Source: Halopseudomonas xinjiangensis | Lineage (GTDB): Bacteria > Pseudomonadota > Gammaproteobacteria > Pseudomonadales > Pseudomonadaceae | Assembly (NCBI RefSeq): GCF_900104945.1 | Contig: NZ_LT629736.1 | Coordinates: forward strand, 3,472,993-3,536,992 | Direction of reading: 5' to 3' | Length of the DNA stretch: 64,000 nt | In this document: piece by piece, positions 42,801 through 52,310 of the stretch | Position numbering within the stretch: the stretch's first letter is position 1 | How the letters are laid out: each line of letters starts with the position of its first letter | Notes under the pieces: model-generated | Database searches by the model: none | What the model was told of the DNA's origin: nothing | Seen by the model: the letters and a program-made list of their open reading frames with translations, nothing else | Program-made: the position numbers and the translations under genes

Positions 42801-43865
42801 ATGGGTAAGTCCGATCTCGTAGAGCGCAAGAACGATCACTTGGACATCGTTCTCGACGCGAAGCGGGCGTTGGCCAGTACCGATTCCGGGTTCGCCGGTG
42901 TTCGCTTCCGCCACTGCGCCTTGCCTGAACTGAACCTCGACGACATCGATCTGAGTACAGCTTTTCTGGGCCGCAAGCTTTCTCTACCTTTGTTGGTCAG
43001 CTCCATGACCGGCGGCGCGGCGCGGGCCGTAGGTATCAATCGGCATCTCGCCGAGGCGGCGCAGCACATGGGTATCGCGCTGGCCATCGGTTCACAGCGA
43101 GTCGCTCTGGAAACCGGCGCTGATCAGGGGCTCACCCGTGAACTGCGTGGTTATGCGCCCGACGTGCCGCTGCTGGCGAACCTCGGCGCCGCCCAGCTTA
43201 GCGAAGCCAAAGGTCTGGAGGCGGCCAGGCGAGCCGTCGACATGATCGAGGCGGACGCACTGATCGTACATCTCAATCCTTTACAGGAAGCTGTACAAGG
43301 GGGAGGTGATCGCAACTGGCAGGACGTACTGCGATCGATCGAAGACGCCGCCTCGCACATGCCGGTCCCGCTGGTCGTGAAGGAAGTCGGCGCCGGGATC
43401 TCGGCAGATGTCGCCCGACAGCTGGTGGAAGCGGGCGTTGCGGTGATCGATGTGGCCGGGGCGGGTGGCACCAGTTGGGCTGCCGTGGAAGCAGAACGCG
43501 CTAAAAACGCCACCGACCGTGCCGTCGCCCTGGCATTCGCCGACTGGGGTATTCCGACCATGACGGCTCTCGCGGACGTGCGGGCGGCCCTGCCCCATAC
43601 TCCGGTCATAGCCTCAGGGGGCATTCGCAACGGCGTAGACGTTGCCAAGGCCATACGCCTAGGTGCCGATCTGGCGGGGCAGGCCGCTGCGGTGCTGCAT
43701 TGCGCTACGCAGTCGACGGAGGCAGTCATCGAACATTTCGACATTGTCGGCAAGCAGTTGCGGGTAGCCTGTTTCTGCACCGGCAGCGCTAACCTGGAAG
43801 CCCTGCGGCGCGCACCACTGCTTTCGTTGCCGTCGGCTGCCGCTGCCGCGGAGCGCTGGACATGA
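42801..43865 (+). CDS. idi: Isopentenyl-diphosphate delta-isomerase, type 2
   Basis: The FMN-dependent type 2 enzyme interconverts IPP and DMAPP. The 354-residue protein starts with [11 protein letters not shown] and has [18 protein letters not shown] (the catalytic region with the glutamine-containing QE/QG block) and [18 protein letters not shown], the phosphate-binding loop. GGAGTAG lies just before ATG 42801. It is unrelated to the type 1 Nudix enzyme and is the form often found in carotenoid clusters of this kind. ATGA overlap with crtX. Confidence 0.93.
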   Translation: MGKSDLVERKNDHLDIVLDAKRALASTDSGFAGVRFRHCALPELNLDDIDLSTAFLGRKLSLPLLVSSMTGGAARAVGINRHLAEAAQHMGIALAIGSQRVALETGADQGLTRELRGYAPDVPLLANLGAAQLSEAKGLEAARRAVDMIEADALIVHLNPLQEAVQGGGDRNWQDVLRSIEDAASHMPVPLVVKEVGAGISADVARQLVEAGVAVIDVAGAGGTSWAAVEAERAKNATDRAVALAFADWGIPTMTALADVRAALPHTPVIASGGIRNGVDVAKAIRLGADLAGQAAAVLHCATQSTEAVIEHFDIVGKQLRVACFCTGSANLEALRRAPLLSLPSAAAAAERWT

Positions 43866-45145
43866 CCCACTACGCCGTAGTCGCTCCGACCTACCCCAGC
43901 CATTTCGCTGCGCTGCAGGCGCTCGCCGGAGAGCTCATCGAGCGCGGCCACCGGGTCACCTTCATTCATCAAGCCGAGGCCGCCAGCTGGCTCAGGGATC
44001 CGCGCATCGGCTTCCGTGCGGTGGGCTCGCAGGCAGACGGTCGCGGAAGTCTCAAGCAGACGCTGGACCTGGCGGCCAACCCTGGCGGCCCGCTGGGTCT
44101 GCGGCGATTGATCGGGGATCTCGCGCTCAACACACAGATGCTTTGCCAGGAGCTGCCCGGTGCTATCCAGGCGCTGCAAGTCGACGCGCTGATCTGTGAC
44201 CAGATGGAAGCTGCCGGGGGCCTGATCGCCGAAGCGCTGGAGATACCTTTCGTCTCCATTGCCTGCGCTTTGCCGGTGAACCGCGAGCCAGGCATACCGC
44301 TGCCCGTGATGCCGATGGCCTACGACCCGGGCGAGTCTGCCCGCCGGATGTATGAGGGCAGCACCCGCGTGTATGACTGGATGATGGGCCGACATGGCCG
44401 AGTGCTCGAAGCGCAGGCCCTTCACTTCGGTCTGCCGGTTCGTAGCGGCCTGCACGAATTCCTCTCGCCGCTGGCGCAGATCAGCCAGACCGTGGCTGGA
44501 TTCGAGTTTCCCCGCCAGGCATTGCCGGCCCACTTTCATCACGTCGGCCCGCTGCGCCCGCCTCTGACTGGCGAAGCCGATCTGACCTACGACATCGATC
44601 CCGAACGCCCGATGGTCTTCGCCTCGCTGGGAACCCTGCAGGGGCACCGATTTGCCCTGTTCCAGCGCATCGCCTGGGCGTGCGAACGGCTCGGTGCGCA
44701 GTTGCTGGTGGCCCATTGCGGCAGGCTGAGCGATGCGCAGTCGGTCCGACTGCAGGAGCATGGCGCCTCCTGGGTAACCGATTTCGCGCCGCAGCGAGCA
44801 GCTCTTGCGCGTGCCAATGCGGTGGTCACCCATGCCGGTCTGAACACGGTGATGGATGCGCTGGTTGCGCGCACGCCGATGCTGGCGATACCGATCGCCT
44901 TCGATCAGCCCGGCGTCGCTTCGCGCGTCGTGCATGCTGGCGTCGGGATCAAGGTATCGCCACGCTTCACCGCTGCGTTGGGAATAGCCGAGCGCCTGGA
45001 AATGCTCACTACCGAGCCGCAGTTCGCCGACAATCTCGACCGTCTGGGCAGCGAAGTGGATGCCGCGGGTGGTATCAGACTCGCTGCGGCCATCATCGAG
45101 CAGGCGATCACCACTCGCCAGCCGGTGACGGAAGTACGCGCGTGA
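43862..45145 (+). CDS. crtX: Zeaxanthin glucosyltransferase
   Basis: A GT1-family glycosyltransferase of 427 residues that attaches glucose from UDP-glucose to the hydroxyl groups of zeaxanthin. The acceptor-side N-terminal domain ([21 protein letters not shown]) and the nucleotide-binding C-terminal motif [20 protein letters not shown] with IPIAFDQPG near the end are both present. It is linked by four-base overlaps to idi and crtY. The assignment as CrtX depends on both sequence type and the surrounding genes. Confidence 0.9.
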   Translation: MTHYAVVAPTYPSHFAALQALAGELIERGHRVTFIHQAEAASWLRDPRIGFRAVGSQADGRGSLKQTLDLAANPGGPLGLRRLIGDLALNTQMLCQELPGAIQALQVDALICDQMEAAGGLIAEALEIPFVSIACALPVNREPGIPLPVMPMAYDPGESARRMYEGSTRVYDWMMGRHGRVLEAQALHFGLPVRSGLHEFLSPLAQISQTVAGFEFPRQALPAHFHHVGPLRPPLTGEADLTYDIDPERPMVFASLGTLQGHRFALFQRIAWACERLGAQLLVAHCGRLSDAQSVRLQEHGASWVTDFAPQRAALARANAVVTHAGLNTVMDALVARTPMLAIPIAFDQPGVASRVVHAGVGIKVSPRFTAALGIAERLEMLTTEPQFADNLDRLGSEVDAAGGIRLAAAIIEQAITTRQPVTEVRA

Positions 45146-46314
45146 CCAGCCGATACGACCTGATTCTGGCCGGCGGCGGCCTGGCCAATGGACTGATTGC
45201 CTGGCGTATCGCCCAGCTGCGTCCGGACTGGAAGATTCTCCTCCTTGAGCAGGGCAACCGGCTGGGCGGCAATCATACCTGGTCGTTTCACCAGGCCGAT
45301 CTCAGCGAGGCAGAACACGCCTGGCTGGCGCCCCTTGTCGAGCATCGCTGGCCGGGTTACAGGGTTCGTTTCGCGAATCTGAAACGTGGTCTGAGTGGCG
45401 GCTACGCGAGTATCCCGTCGGATCGGTTCGCCGATCGCTTGCATACCGATCTGGGCGACCGCGTTCGCACAGCGGTGGAGGTGGCCGCTATCGAGCCGAC
45501 ACGCGTGCAGCTGGCCGATGGGCAATGGCTGGCGGGGCGGGCGGTGATCGATGGTCGAGGCCCGCGCGCTTCCGACCATCTGGCGCTAGGCTGGCAGGCC
45601 TTTCTCGGGCTCGAAGTGCAACTCACCGCGCCGCATGGTCTGACTCTGCCCCGGTTGATGGATGCCGATGTCGAACAGGGCGCGGGCTACCGCTTCGTCT
45701 ATGTGTTGCCGCTGTCGGAAGATCGCCTGCTGATCGAGGACACCCACTACGTCGATCAGCCGCTGGCCGATCACGGGCTGTTGCGTCGCCATGTGCGGGA
45801 TTACGCGAGTCGCCAGGGCTGGGTTATCCAGGAGGAATTGCGAGAAGAGACCGGAGCCCTGCCGATTACCCTGGCAGGCAACTTCGATGAGTTCTGGCGC
45901 GAGATTGGTGACGTTCCGTGCAGTGGGTTGCGCGCCGGACTGTTTCACCCGACCACAGGGTATTCACTGCCGCACGCGGTACGCCTGGCTGATCGCATCG
46001 CTGCGCTACCCGCGCTCAGCTCGCCGGTGCTGCTGGGTGTCGTGCGCGAGGAGGCGCAGCGCCAATGGCAGCGTCAGGGTTACTTCCGCTTGCTCAACCG
46101 AATGCTGTTTCTGGCTGGGCGGCCGGAACAGCGCTGGCGTGTCATGCAGCGCTTTTACCGGCTGCCGGAAAAGCTCATTGAACGTTTCTACGCTGGACGG
46201 CTGACAGCCCTCGACAAGCTGCGCATCGTCACCGGCAAGCCGCCTGTGCCGATGACCGAAGCGTTACGGGCGGCAAGTTTGCGGTCCCCACAACAACTAA
46301 GGAATCCCGAATGA
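45142..46314 (+). CDS. crtY: Lycopene beta-cyclase
   Basis: Closes both ends of lycopene to give beta-carotene. GTG 45142 overlaps the crtX stop (GTGA) and yields 390 residues; a much longer open frame reading upstream through crtX is spurious. The dinucleotide fold is LILAGGGLANGLIAWRI near the start, and conserved later blocks are LPLSEDRLLIEDTHYVD and GALPITLAGN. The CrtY family (FAD-linked, redox-neutral) fits. ATGA overlap to crtI. Confidence 0.93.
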   Translation: MTSRYDLILAGGGLANGLIAWRIAQLRPDWKILLLEQGNRLGGNHTWSFHQADLSEAEHAWLAPLVEHRWPGYRVRFANLKRGLSGGYASIPSDRFADRLHTDLGDRVRTAVEVAAIEPTRVQLADGQWLAGRAVIDGRGPRASDHLALGWQAFLGLEVQLTAPHGLTLPRLMDADVEQGAGYRFVYVLPLSEDRLLIEDTHYVDQPLADHGLLRRHVRDYASRQGWVIQEELREETGALPITLAGNFDEFWREIGDVPCSGLRAGLFHPTTGYSLPHAVRLADRIAALPALSSPVLLGVVREEAQRQWQRQGYFRLLNRMLFLAGRPEQRWRVMQRFYRLPEKLIERFYAGRLTALDKLRIVTGKPPVPMTEALRAASLRSPQQLRNPE

Positions 46315-47801
46315 GTGAGCCGCAGCGCGCCGTGGTTATCGGTGCGGGTTTTGGTGGGCTGGCGTTGGCCATCCGTCTACAGTCCGCCGGGATCCAGACC
46401 ACGCTACTGGAAAAGCGCGATAAGCCGGGTGGCCGTGCATACGTATACGAGGATGCCGGCTTCACCTTCGACGCCGGCCCCACCGTCATAACAGACCCCT
46501 CGGCACTCGAGGAGCTGTTCGCGCTCTCGGGTCGCGCAATGAGTGACTATGTCGAGCTGCTCCCGGTCGCGCCGTTCTACCGGTTGTGCTGGGAAGACGC
46601 CGAGCCATTCGATTACGCCAATGACCAGGATGAACTTGATCGACAGATAGCTGCGAAGAACCTCGCCGACGTGGGTGGCTATCGCCGCTTCCTCGCATAC
46701 TCGCGTGCGGTGTTCGAGGAAGGATACGTCAAGCTGGGTGCCGTGCCGTTCCTGTCATTCCGCGACATGATTCGTGCCGGTCCTCAGCTCGCCCGGCTGG
46801 AAGCCTGGCGCAGCGTGTACGGTATGGTCTCGCGCTTCATCAAGGATGAGCATCTGCGCCAGGCGTTTTCCTTCCATTCGCTGCTGGTAGGCGGGAGCCC
46901 CTTTGCGACATCGTCCATCTATGCGCTGATCCACGCGCTGGAGAGGAAGTGGGGGGTGTGGTTTCCCCGCGGCGGGACCGGCGAGCTGGTGCGCGGGATG
47001 GTGAAGCTGTTCGAGGATCTTGGCGGAAAGCTGGAGCTGAATGCCGAGGTCGATCGCATCGAGACCGCCGGCGATCGAGTTGAGGCAGTGACCCTGATGG
47101 ATGGCCGCAGATTTCCGACTGACGCGGTGGCGTCCAATGCTGACGTGGTGCATACGTACGACAGGTTGCTGGGCCATCACGAGCGTGGGCAGAAGCAGGG
47201 GCGGGCGTTGCAGCGCAAGCGTTTCAGCATGTCATTGTTCGTCATCTACTTCGGGCTGGACCAGCCGCCCACCGATCTGCCGCACCACACCGTCTGTTTC
47301 GGGCCGCGTTACCGCGAGCTGATTGACGAGATATTCAACGGCGACCAGTTGGCCGATGATTTCTCACTCTATCTGCATTCTCCCTGCGTGACCGACCCAT
47401 CGCTGGCTCCGGAGGGTTGTAGCGCGCATTACGTGCTGGCGCCAGTGCCGCATCTGGGCAACGCCGACATCGACTGGGAGACCGAAGGCCCGCGCTACCG
47501 TGACCGTATTCTCGACTATCTTGAAAAGCACTATATCCCCGGCCTGCGGCGACACCTCGTGACCTGTCGACACTTCACCCCCCACGATTTTCGTGATGAG
47601 CTCAACGCCCATCTCGGCTCGGCGTTCTCCCTGGAGCCGGTGCTCACTCAAAGTGCCTGGTTCAGGCCGCACAATCGGGACGAACAGCTGCATAACCTGT
47701 ATCTGGTAGGCGCCGGAACCCATCCCGGCGCAGGCGTACCCGGAGTGGTGGGTTCGGCCAAGGCAACGGCCGGCCTGATGATCGAGGATTTGAGTGCATG
47801 A
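46311..47801 (+). CDS. crtI: Phytoene desaturase
   Basis: The bacterial CrtI desaturase converts phytoene to lycopene in four steps. The 496-residue protein has the FAD fold VVIGAGFGGLALAIRL at 10-25, the EKRDKPGGRAY block and the C-terminal signature YLVGAGTHPGAGVPGVVGSA. There is no other desaturase in the cluster, so it should do all four steps. Overlaps of four bases on both sides. Confidence 0.95.
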   Translation: MSEPQRAVVIGAGFGGLALAIRLQSAGIQTTLLEKRDKPGGRAYVYEDAGFTFDAGPTVITDPSALEELFALSGRAMSDYVELLPVAPFYRLCWEDAEPFDYANDQDELDRQIAAKNLADVGGYRRFLAYSRAVFEEGYVKLGAVPFLSFRDMIRAGPQLARLEAWRSVYGMVSRFIKDEHLRQAFSFHSLLVGGSPFATSSIYALIHALERKWGVWFPRGGTGELVRGMVKLFEDLGGKLELNAEVDRIETAGDRVEAVTLMDGRRFPTDAVASNADVVHTYDRLLGHHERGQKQGRALQRKRFSMSLFVIYFGLDQPPTDLPHHTVCFGPRYRELIDEIFNGDQLADDFSLYLHSPCVTDPSLAPEGCSAHYVLAPVPHLGNADIDWETEGPRYRDRILDYLEKHYIPGLRRHLVTCRHFTPHDFRDELNAHLGSAFSLEPVLTQSAWFRPHNRDEQLHNLYLVGAGTHPGAGVPGVVGSAKATAGLMIEDLSA

Positions 47802-48721
47802 ATGCGGTGCTGGCCGAGCAGGCGAGGCAGACCATCGAAGCCGGCTCGAAGAGCTTCGCCCTGGCATCGAGATTGTTCGACGCGCAGACCCGGGCGAGCG
47901 CCGTCATGCTCTACGCATGGTGCCGGCATTGCGACGATGTGATCGACGGGCAACAGCTTGGCTTCGGCCAGGTCGGGGCGCCGCAGGCTGGCGAGTCCAC
48001 CTTGGAGGAACTACGCGTTTCCACCCGGCGGGCTTGCGCTGGCGAGCCGATGCAGCAGCCCGCCTTCGCCGCCCTGGGTGAAGTGGTGAGGATGCATAGG
48101 ATTCCGCCGCGCTTCCCCATGCAGCACCTGGACGGCTTCGCCATGGATGTCCGCAGCCGGGAGTATCAGACCGAGGCGGACACGCTGGAATATTGCTACC
48201 ACGTCGCCGGCGTCGTCGGCGTGATGATGAGCATGATCATGGGCGCGCGGGATGACGCGACACTGGATCGTGCCTGTGATCTGGGGCTGGCCTTCCAGCT
48301 CACCAACATCGCCAGGGACCTTGTCGAGGATGCGCAGATCGGGCGTTGCTATCTGCCGATGAACTGGCTGCGCGAGGCCGGTGTCGAGCCCGCAGAGCTG
48401 GCCGAACCCGCAAACAGGCAATTGCTGTCAGACTGGGCGGCGCGGCTGGTGGACATGGCAGAGCCCTACTACCGTTCGGCGCGTGGCGGGTTGAGCGCAT
48501 TACCGATGCGCTCGGCGTGGGCGGTGGCGACGGCACGCAGCGTCTATCGTGAGATTGGTATCCAGGTCAGGCAACAGGGCACACATGCCTGGGATGAGCG
48601 CATCAGTACCAGTCGGCTGGATAAGCTTCGCCTGCTCTGCCAGGCTTCCGGTATCGCGCTAAGTTCGCGCGCCGAAACTACCGAGCCGCGTCCGCCGGGG
48701 TTGTGGACTCGTCCTCGTTGA
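47798..48721 (+). CDS. crtB: Phytoene synthase
   Basis: Joins two GGPP to phytoene. The 307-residue protein has the two aspartate-rich motifs DDVID (within YAWCRHCDDVIDGQQ) and the later LTNIARDLVEDAQIGRCYLP, both canonical. It is the last gene of the plus-strand crt operon. Its last 44 bases overlap the 3' end of crtZ on the other strand. Confidence 0.95.
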   Translation: MNAVLAEQARQTIEAGSKSFALASRLFDAQTRASAVMLYAWCRHCDDVIDGQQLGFGQVGAPQAGESTLEELRVSTRRACAGEPMQQPAFAALGEVVRMHRIPPRFPMQHLDGFAMDVRSREYQTEADTLEYCYHVAGVVGVMMSMIMGARDDATLDRACDLGLAFQLTNIARDLVEDAQIGRCYLPMNWLREAGVEPAELAEPANRQLLSDWAARLVDMAEPYYRSARGGLSALPMRSAWAVATARSVYREIGIQVRQQGTHAWDERISTSRLDKLRLLCQASGIALSSRAETTEPRPPGLWTRPR

Positions 48722-49208
48722 GCGAAGCGCTCTTGAGTGGCCCCTCATGCAGCTCACGAAGCTGACGGCGCAGCGCGGATACCGGTGGCGCGTAAAGAAA
48801 CCCGTACGATACACAGCGCTGACGATCATGCACCGCATGGTGCATCAGGTGCGCCTGATAAAGACGTTTGAGGTAGCCGCGACGAGGCACGTAGCGGAAA
48901 GGCCAGCGGCGGTGTACCAGCCCGTCATGCGCAACGAAATACAGAAACCCGTAGGCGGTCATGCCGGCACCTACCCACTCCAGCGGGTGCCAGCCGGCAG
49001 TGCCAAGCGCAATCAGCGCAATGGCGACGCCAGCGAAGACCACCGCGTACAGGTCATTCTTTTCGAACCAGCCGCTGCGCGGCTCGTGGTGCGAGCGATG
49101 CCAGCCCCAGCCCCATCCGTGCATGATGTGCTTGTGCGCGAACCAGGCGAACAGCTCCATTCCGGCCAGCGTGGCGAGGAACACCAGGGCATTGACCGCA
49201 ATGCTCAT
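48678..49208 (-). CDS. crtZ: Beta-carotene hydroxylase
   Basis: A 176-residue membrane di-iron hydroxylase that converts beta-carotene to zeaxanthin. The histidine-rich motifs are HKHIMHG, HRSHHEPR, FVAHDGLVHRR and HLMHHAVH, with helices at about 3-20 and 50-95. It converges on crtB and their 3' ends overlap by 44 bases, so the two mRNAs could pair. It is translationally coupled (ATGA) to the small gene upstream. The pathway therefore ends in zeaxanthin, then its glucosides by CrtX. No ketolase gene (crtW) is in the window. Confidence 0.93.
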   Translation of the reverse strand: MSIAVNALVFLATLAGMELFAWFAHKHIMHGWGWGWHRSHHEPRSGWFEKNDLYAVVFAGVAIALIALGTAGWHPLEWVGAGMTAYGFLYFVAHDGLVHRRWPFRYVPRRGYLKRLYQAHLMHHAVHDRQRCVSYGFLYAPPVSALRRQLRELHEGPLKSASLNEDESTTPADAAR

Positions 49209-49687
49209 TGCTCAGCCTGCTCGAGCGCTGCGCGTAGCGCCTCGGGATCGCTGAACTCTGAGGTACTGGACACTCTGCCGTCCTCGAGCCTCAGCCACAA
49301 TACCGGCTCGGCACCGGTGCGTTGCGGCGCGAGCTCACCCTTGCGGTCGAGCAGCACGCGGTAATTGGCCGAGCGCATCGATGGCACCAGAACCATCTTC
49401 GCAACCAGTCCGGGCACGCGCGATATATCGGCGACATAGACTGCCGAGCGCGCTTCGAGAAACCCGGAGGGAAGATCCTTGATAGCCGAGTCGACCAGCT
49501 TCGCGGCGCCGTGGCTGCTGGCGAGCAGCACCAGTCGGGTGTCGTCGGCCAGCGTGTGTTTCTGATCGTGCTGATCCTGAAACTGCAACGGCGAGACGGA
49601 GTCGCCCACCCCGATCGCAAACGCTGGCAAACTGCCCGCTGCGCCGGTCAAGGATGCTGTCACCAGAAGATGTTTGAGCTTGAGCAT
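49205..49687 (-). CDS. Exported protein of unknown function with thioredoxin-like fold (weak), coupled to crtZ
   Basis: A protein of 160 residues (ATG 49687; GTG 49696 also possible) with an N-terminal signal peptide (MLKLKHLLVTASLTG, cleavage near AFA). The mature part has the layout of a peroxiredoxin/thioredoxin-like domain (VGDSVSPLQFQDQHDQKHTL, then RLVLLASSHGAAK), but no CxxC active site is present, so redox catalysis by that motif is not expected. Its stop overlaps the crtZ start by four bases. I do not know its function. Confidence 0.65.
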   Translation of the reverse strand: MLKLKHLLVTASLTGAAGSLPAFAIGVGDSVSPLQFQDQHDQKHTLADDTRLVLLASSHGAAKLVDSAIKDLPSGFLEARSAVYVADISRVPGLVAKMVLVPSMRSANYRVLLDRKGELAPQRTGAEPVLWLRLEDGRVSSTSEFSDPEALRAALEQAEQ

Positions 49688-49789
49688 GGTCGACACCGCT
49701 GCCTGTTCAAAAAATACAGCTTAGCCGAATCGCGAGCCGCTGTGTCGGCGGTTGTGTGTCGATAGCTTGCTGTTAATGGCCGCCCCGCC

Positions 49790-51514
49790 TCAGACCTGGC
49801 GCTGTATCCAGTCCTCGATCTGCTCAGCCAGAACGTCCAGCGGCAGCGGCCCGAAGCCGAGTACCGCGTCGTGGAAGCCGCGCTGATCGAAGCGGTCTCC
49901 GAGTACCGCGCAGGCCTGTTCCCGCAGCTTGAGGATCTCGAGTAGCCCGAGCGTGTACGTAGTCGCCTGGCCAGGCATGACAAGATAGCGATCGACCTCG
50001 GTAACGCATTGCGGGCGGCTGGCTGGAAGGTTGGCGTACAGATAGTCGATCCCCTGCTCCCGAGTCCAGCCACGGGCGTGCAAACCGGTATCTACAACCA
50101 GCCGACAGGCACGCTTGAGCTCCTGGGTGAGCCGCCCGTATTCACCGTAGTCGTCGGCGTACAGTCCGATTTCATGCGTCACCAGCTCAGCATACAAACC
50201 CCAGCCCTCGACGTAGGCATTGTAGTTGGCATAGCGGCGGAAAGTAGGCAGCGTGGTCAGACGATTGGCGATGGCGAATTGCATGTGGTGCCCGGGCACC
50301 GCCTCATGAAACGCGAGAGCTTCCATGGTGAAGGTCGGTAGCTGCTCCAGATCGTACAGATTGATGTAGAAGGTTCCAGGCCTGCTGCCATCGGACGCCG
50401 GGCCATGATAAAACGCCATCCCGGCAGTCTGCTCCCGGTGTGGCTCGACTGCTCGCACCTGCAACGGGTCCAGTGGCAACACGTGGAAAAGATCGGGCAA
50501 CCGCTGCTGGACGCGATCGATGACCTGGTGCAGGTCATCGAGATAGGCCTGCCGGCCCTGTGTGGTCTGGGGGTAATAGAAGGACCGGTCTTCGCGCGTG
50601 AAGTCGAAGAAGGCTTGCAGATCGCCTTCGAAACCGACTCGCGAAATCAGCTCGCGTATCTCATCCTGGATGCGCGCCACTTCGCTCAGGCCCAGGCGAT
50701 AGATGCGGTCCGGGTCCAGGTCGGTGCTGGTTTCCCATCTGAGGCATGCGCGGTAATAGCTTTCGCCGTCGGGAAGGGAGCCGGCCCCGCCCTCATCCGG
50801 AGCCTCGGCTAGCAGCGTCTGGACGAACTCGGCCAGACGCCGATAGCCCGGCGCCACGTATTCGTGCAGCGCTCGATGGCATTCATCTAGCAGCTCGTCA
50901 CGTGCTGATTCAGGCACGCCGGAGGCAGCGGTGACTTTGCGGCGGAAGTCGTCGGCGAGCATGCTGCGCTCGGGCTGATGCAGGTCGGTTATGACGCGGT
51001 TGCAGTCCTCGATGATCTGTTCAAGCAGAAATCGCGGCAGCACCACGCCGTGATCGCGGCGCACCGAGACGCTCTGTGCGACCTGGTCGCTGGCCTCAGC
51101 GAAGGCGCGTAAGCGCGCGAGGTAGTTGGCGGCGTCGCGTTCGTCCTCCAAGCGATGCATATTGATCATGAACGCCGGGAATTCAGCGTGCAGGCCGAAT
51201 TTCTGATCCAGTGCATAGCGCTGGAAACGGTGTTCGAAGCGCTCGAGTATTTCTTCACAGTCGCGCCGGAACAGATCGTGGTTCATCCGCTGCGCCAGGC
51301 TTAGCTCGTCATACGCGAAGGTTTGCAATGCCTGGAGATGGCGTCTGGTCAGGTTGGCGTAGCCGGCTTCGCCGGCGTCGGAGTAGTCATCCAGTTCGTC
51401 CTGCCGTTCGCTTCGACCGAACAGCGCAAGCTTTTGCGGGAAGTAACCGATGCGCTCGTTGAATGCTTCTTCGAAGAACAGTTCGATATCCAGTCTCTTT
51501 TGACCATCGCTCAT
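49790..51514 (-). CDS. DUF885-family protein, putative zinc metallopeptidase
   Basis: A 574-residue protein of the DUF885 family. The motif FHEAVPGHHMQ (about residue 405) is an HExxxGH-like metal site, and a later NAYVEGWGLYAE contains the expected third ligand glutamate. The family is thought to be metallopeptidase-like, with unknown substrates. No signal peptide is seen. It is coupled by a four-base overlap to the DUF1028 gene that precedes it. Confidence 0.82.
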   Translation of the reverse strand: MSDGQKRLDIELFFEEAFNERIGYFPQKLALFGRSERQDELDDYSDAGEAGYANLTRRHLQALQTFAYDELSLAQRMNHDLFRRDCEEILERFEHRFQRYALDQKFGLHAEFPAFMINMHRLEDERDAANYLARLRAFAEASDQVAQSVSVRRDHGVVLPRFLLEQIIEDCNRVITDLHQPERSMLADDFRRKVTAASGVPESARDELLDECHRALHEYVAPGYRRLAEFVQTLLAEAPDEGGAGSLPDGESYYRACLRWETSTDLDPDRIYRLGLSEVARIQDEIRELISRVGFEGDLQAFFDFTREDRSFYYPQTTQGRQAYLDDLHQVIDRVQQRLPDLFHVLPLDPLQVRAVEPHREQTAGMAFYHGPASDGSRPGTFYINLYDLEQLPTFTMEALAFHEAVPGHHMQFAIANRLTTLPTFRRYANYNAYVEGWGLYAELVTHEIGLYADDYGEYGRLTQELKRACRLVVDTGLHARGWTREQGIDYLYANLPASRPQCVTEVDRYLVMPGQATTYTLGLLEILKLREQACAVLGDRFDQRGFHDAVLGFGPLPLDVLAEQIEDWIQRQV

Positions 51515-52215
51515 GGCAAACGCCCCTTGAGCATGGCTAGCGGGCCTGGCTCGGCACCGGGCGGTCTGGGGACATCCTTTCGCTTGGGGATATTGCTCAT
51601 GCTCGGCAGGATTTCCTCGATGTAAAGCCGGTATAGCCGTCCTAGCTCTTGCATCGGGTCGTCATGGTCGTCAATGCGGATGTCGCAAAGGGGATACTCT
51701 TCCTCGGAGAACACCATGATATTGGCGGAGCGCTCGCCTTTCACGTCGCCGCCTTCGCTTTCACCGGTCTGAATGGCCAGTACCAGCCGTTCGGCGAGAT
51801 CAAGATGGACCGTGCAGTTCATGGTCGCGACAACCGAGTCGAGCACGTGCGGTCCGGCCAGCCGGTTACCCTGTGTAGCGAATCCGTCCCCTTGCAGATG
51901 GCCGGCCCATGGGATGGTGTCGCAGCCGGTCCACACCGCGGTGCGACCCTGCATGTCTACGACACCAACCTGACGATCCTGGCGCTGCGCATCGAGCTTG
52001 ATCACCTGATCGAGCGCATCGCTGGCGCTGGCACCGTGCTGCATCAGCCGAAGTCCATCGTAGGCCAGGTAAGGATTCAACAGGGCCTGTGAGGCAATCA
52101 CGCCGACCTTGGGGATGCCATGGCACGCAAGCTTGCCTACCGATTGCACCGCTGTGCTGGCCCCTACACCGATTTGCCCTGTGCGTGCGCAATGTGCCAC
52201 TACCGAAAAAGTCAC
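51511..52215 (-). CDS. DUF1028-family protein (Ntn-hydrolase-like)
   Basis: A 234-residue DUF1028 protein. The GTG at 52215 has an ideal GGAGGT seven bases upstream and starts with V-T-F-S-V-V-A; the threonine at position 2 would be the N-terminal nucleophile of an Ntn-type hydrolase after Met removal. VGVGASTAVQSVGKL-like sequence and TGCDTIPWAGHLQGDGFATQGN are family blocks. An upstream ATG would add 16 poorly supported residues. It overlaps the DUF885 gene, so both probably work on one substrate, perhaps a peptide or amide. Confidence 0.8.
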   Translation of the reverse strand: MTFSVVAHCARTGQIGVGASTAVQSVGKLACHGIPKVGVIASQALLNPYLAYDGLRLMQHGASASDALDQVIKLDAQRQDRQVGVVDMQGRTAVWTGCDTIPWAGHLQGDGFATQGNRLAGPHVLDSVVATMNCTVHLDLAERLVLAIQTGESEGGDVKGERSANIMVFSEEEYPLCDIRIDDHDDPMQELGRLYRLYIEEILPSMSNIPKRKDVPRPPGAEPGPLAMLKGRLP

Positions 52216-52310
52216 GATTACCTCCGCCAGTTGATCCCGCACAGTGGTTGACTGGCGTGGCAACGCTCAGTTCATCGTGACTCGCGCAACGGAAGGAACC
52301 CGGGTACGTC

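Noticed and set aside
43151..44935. Open frame of 594 codons on the minus strand opposite idi and crtX
   Set aside because: Shadow of two well-supported genes; no ribosome site and no domain.
44680..45141. An N-terminal extension of crtY of about 154 codons through crtX
   Set aside because: The upstream part is out of frame with crtX and lacks family similarity; GTG 45142 gives the conserved FAD fold at the N-terminus.
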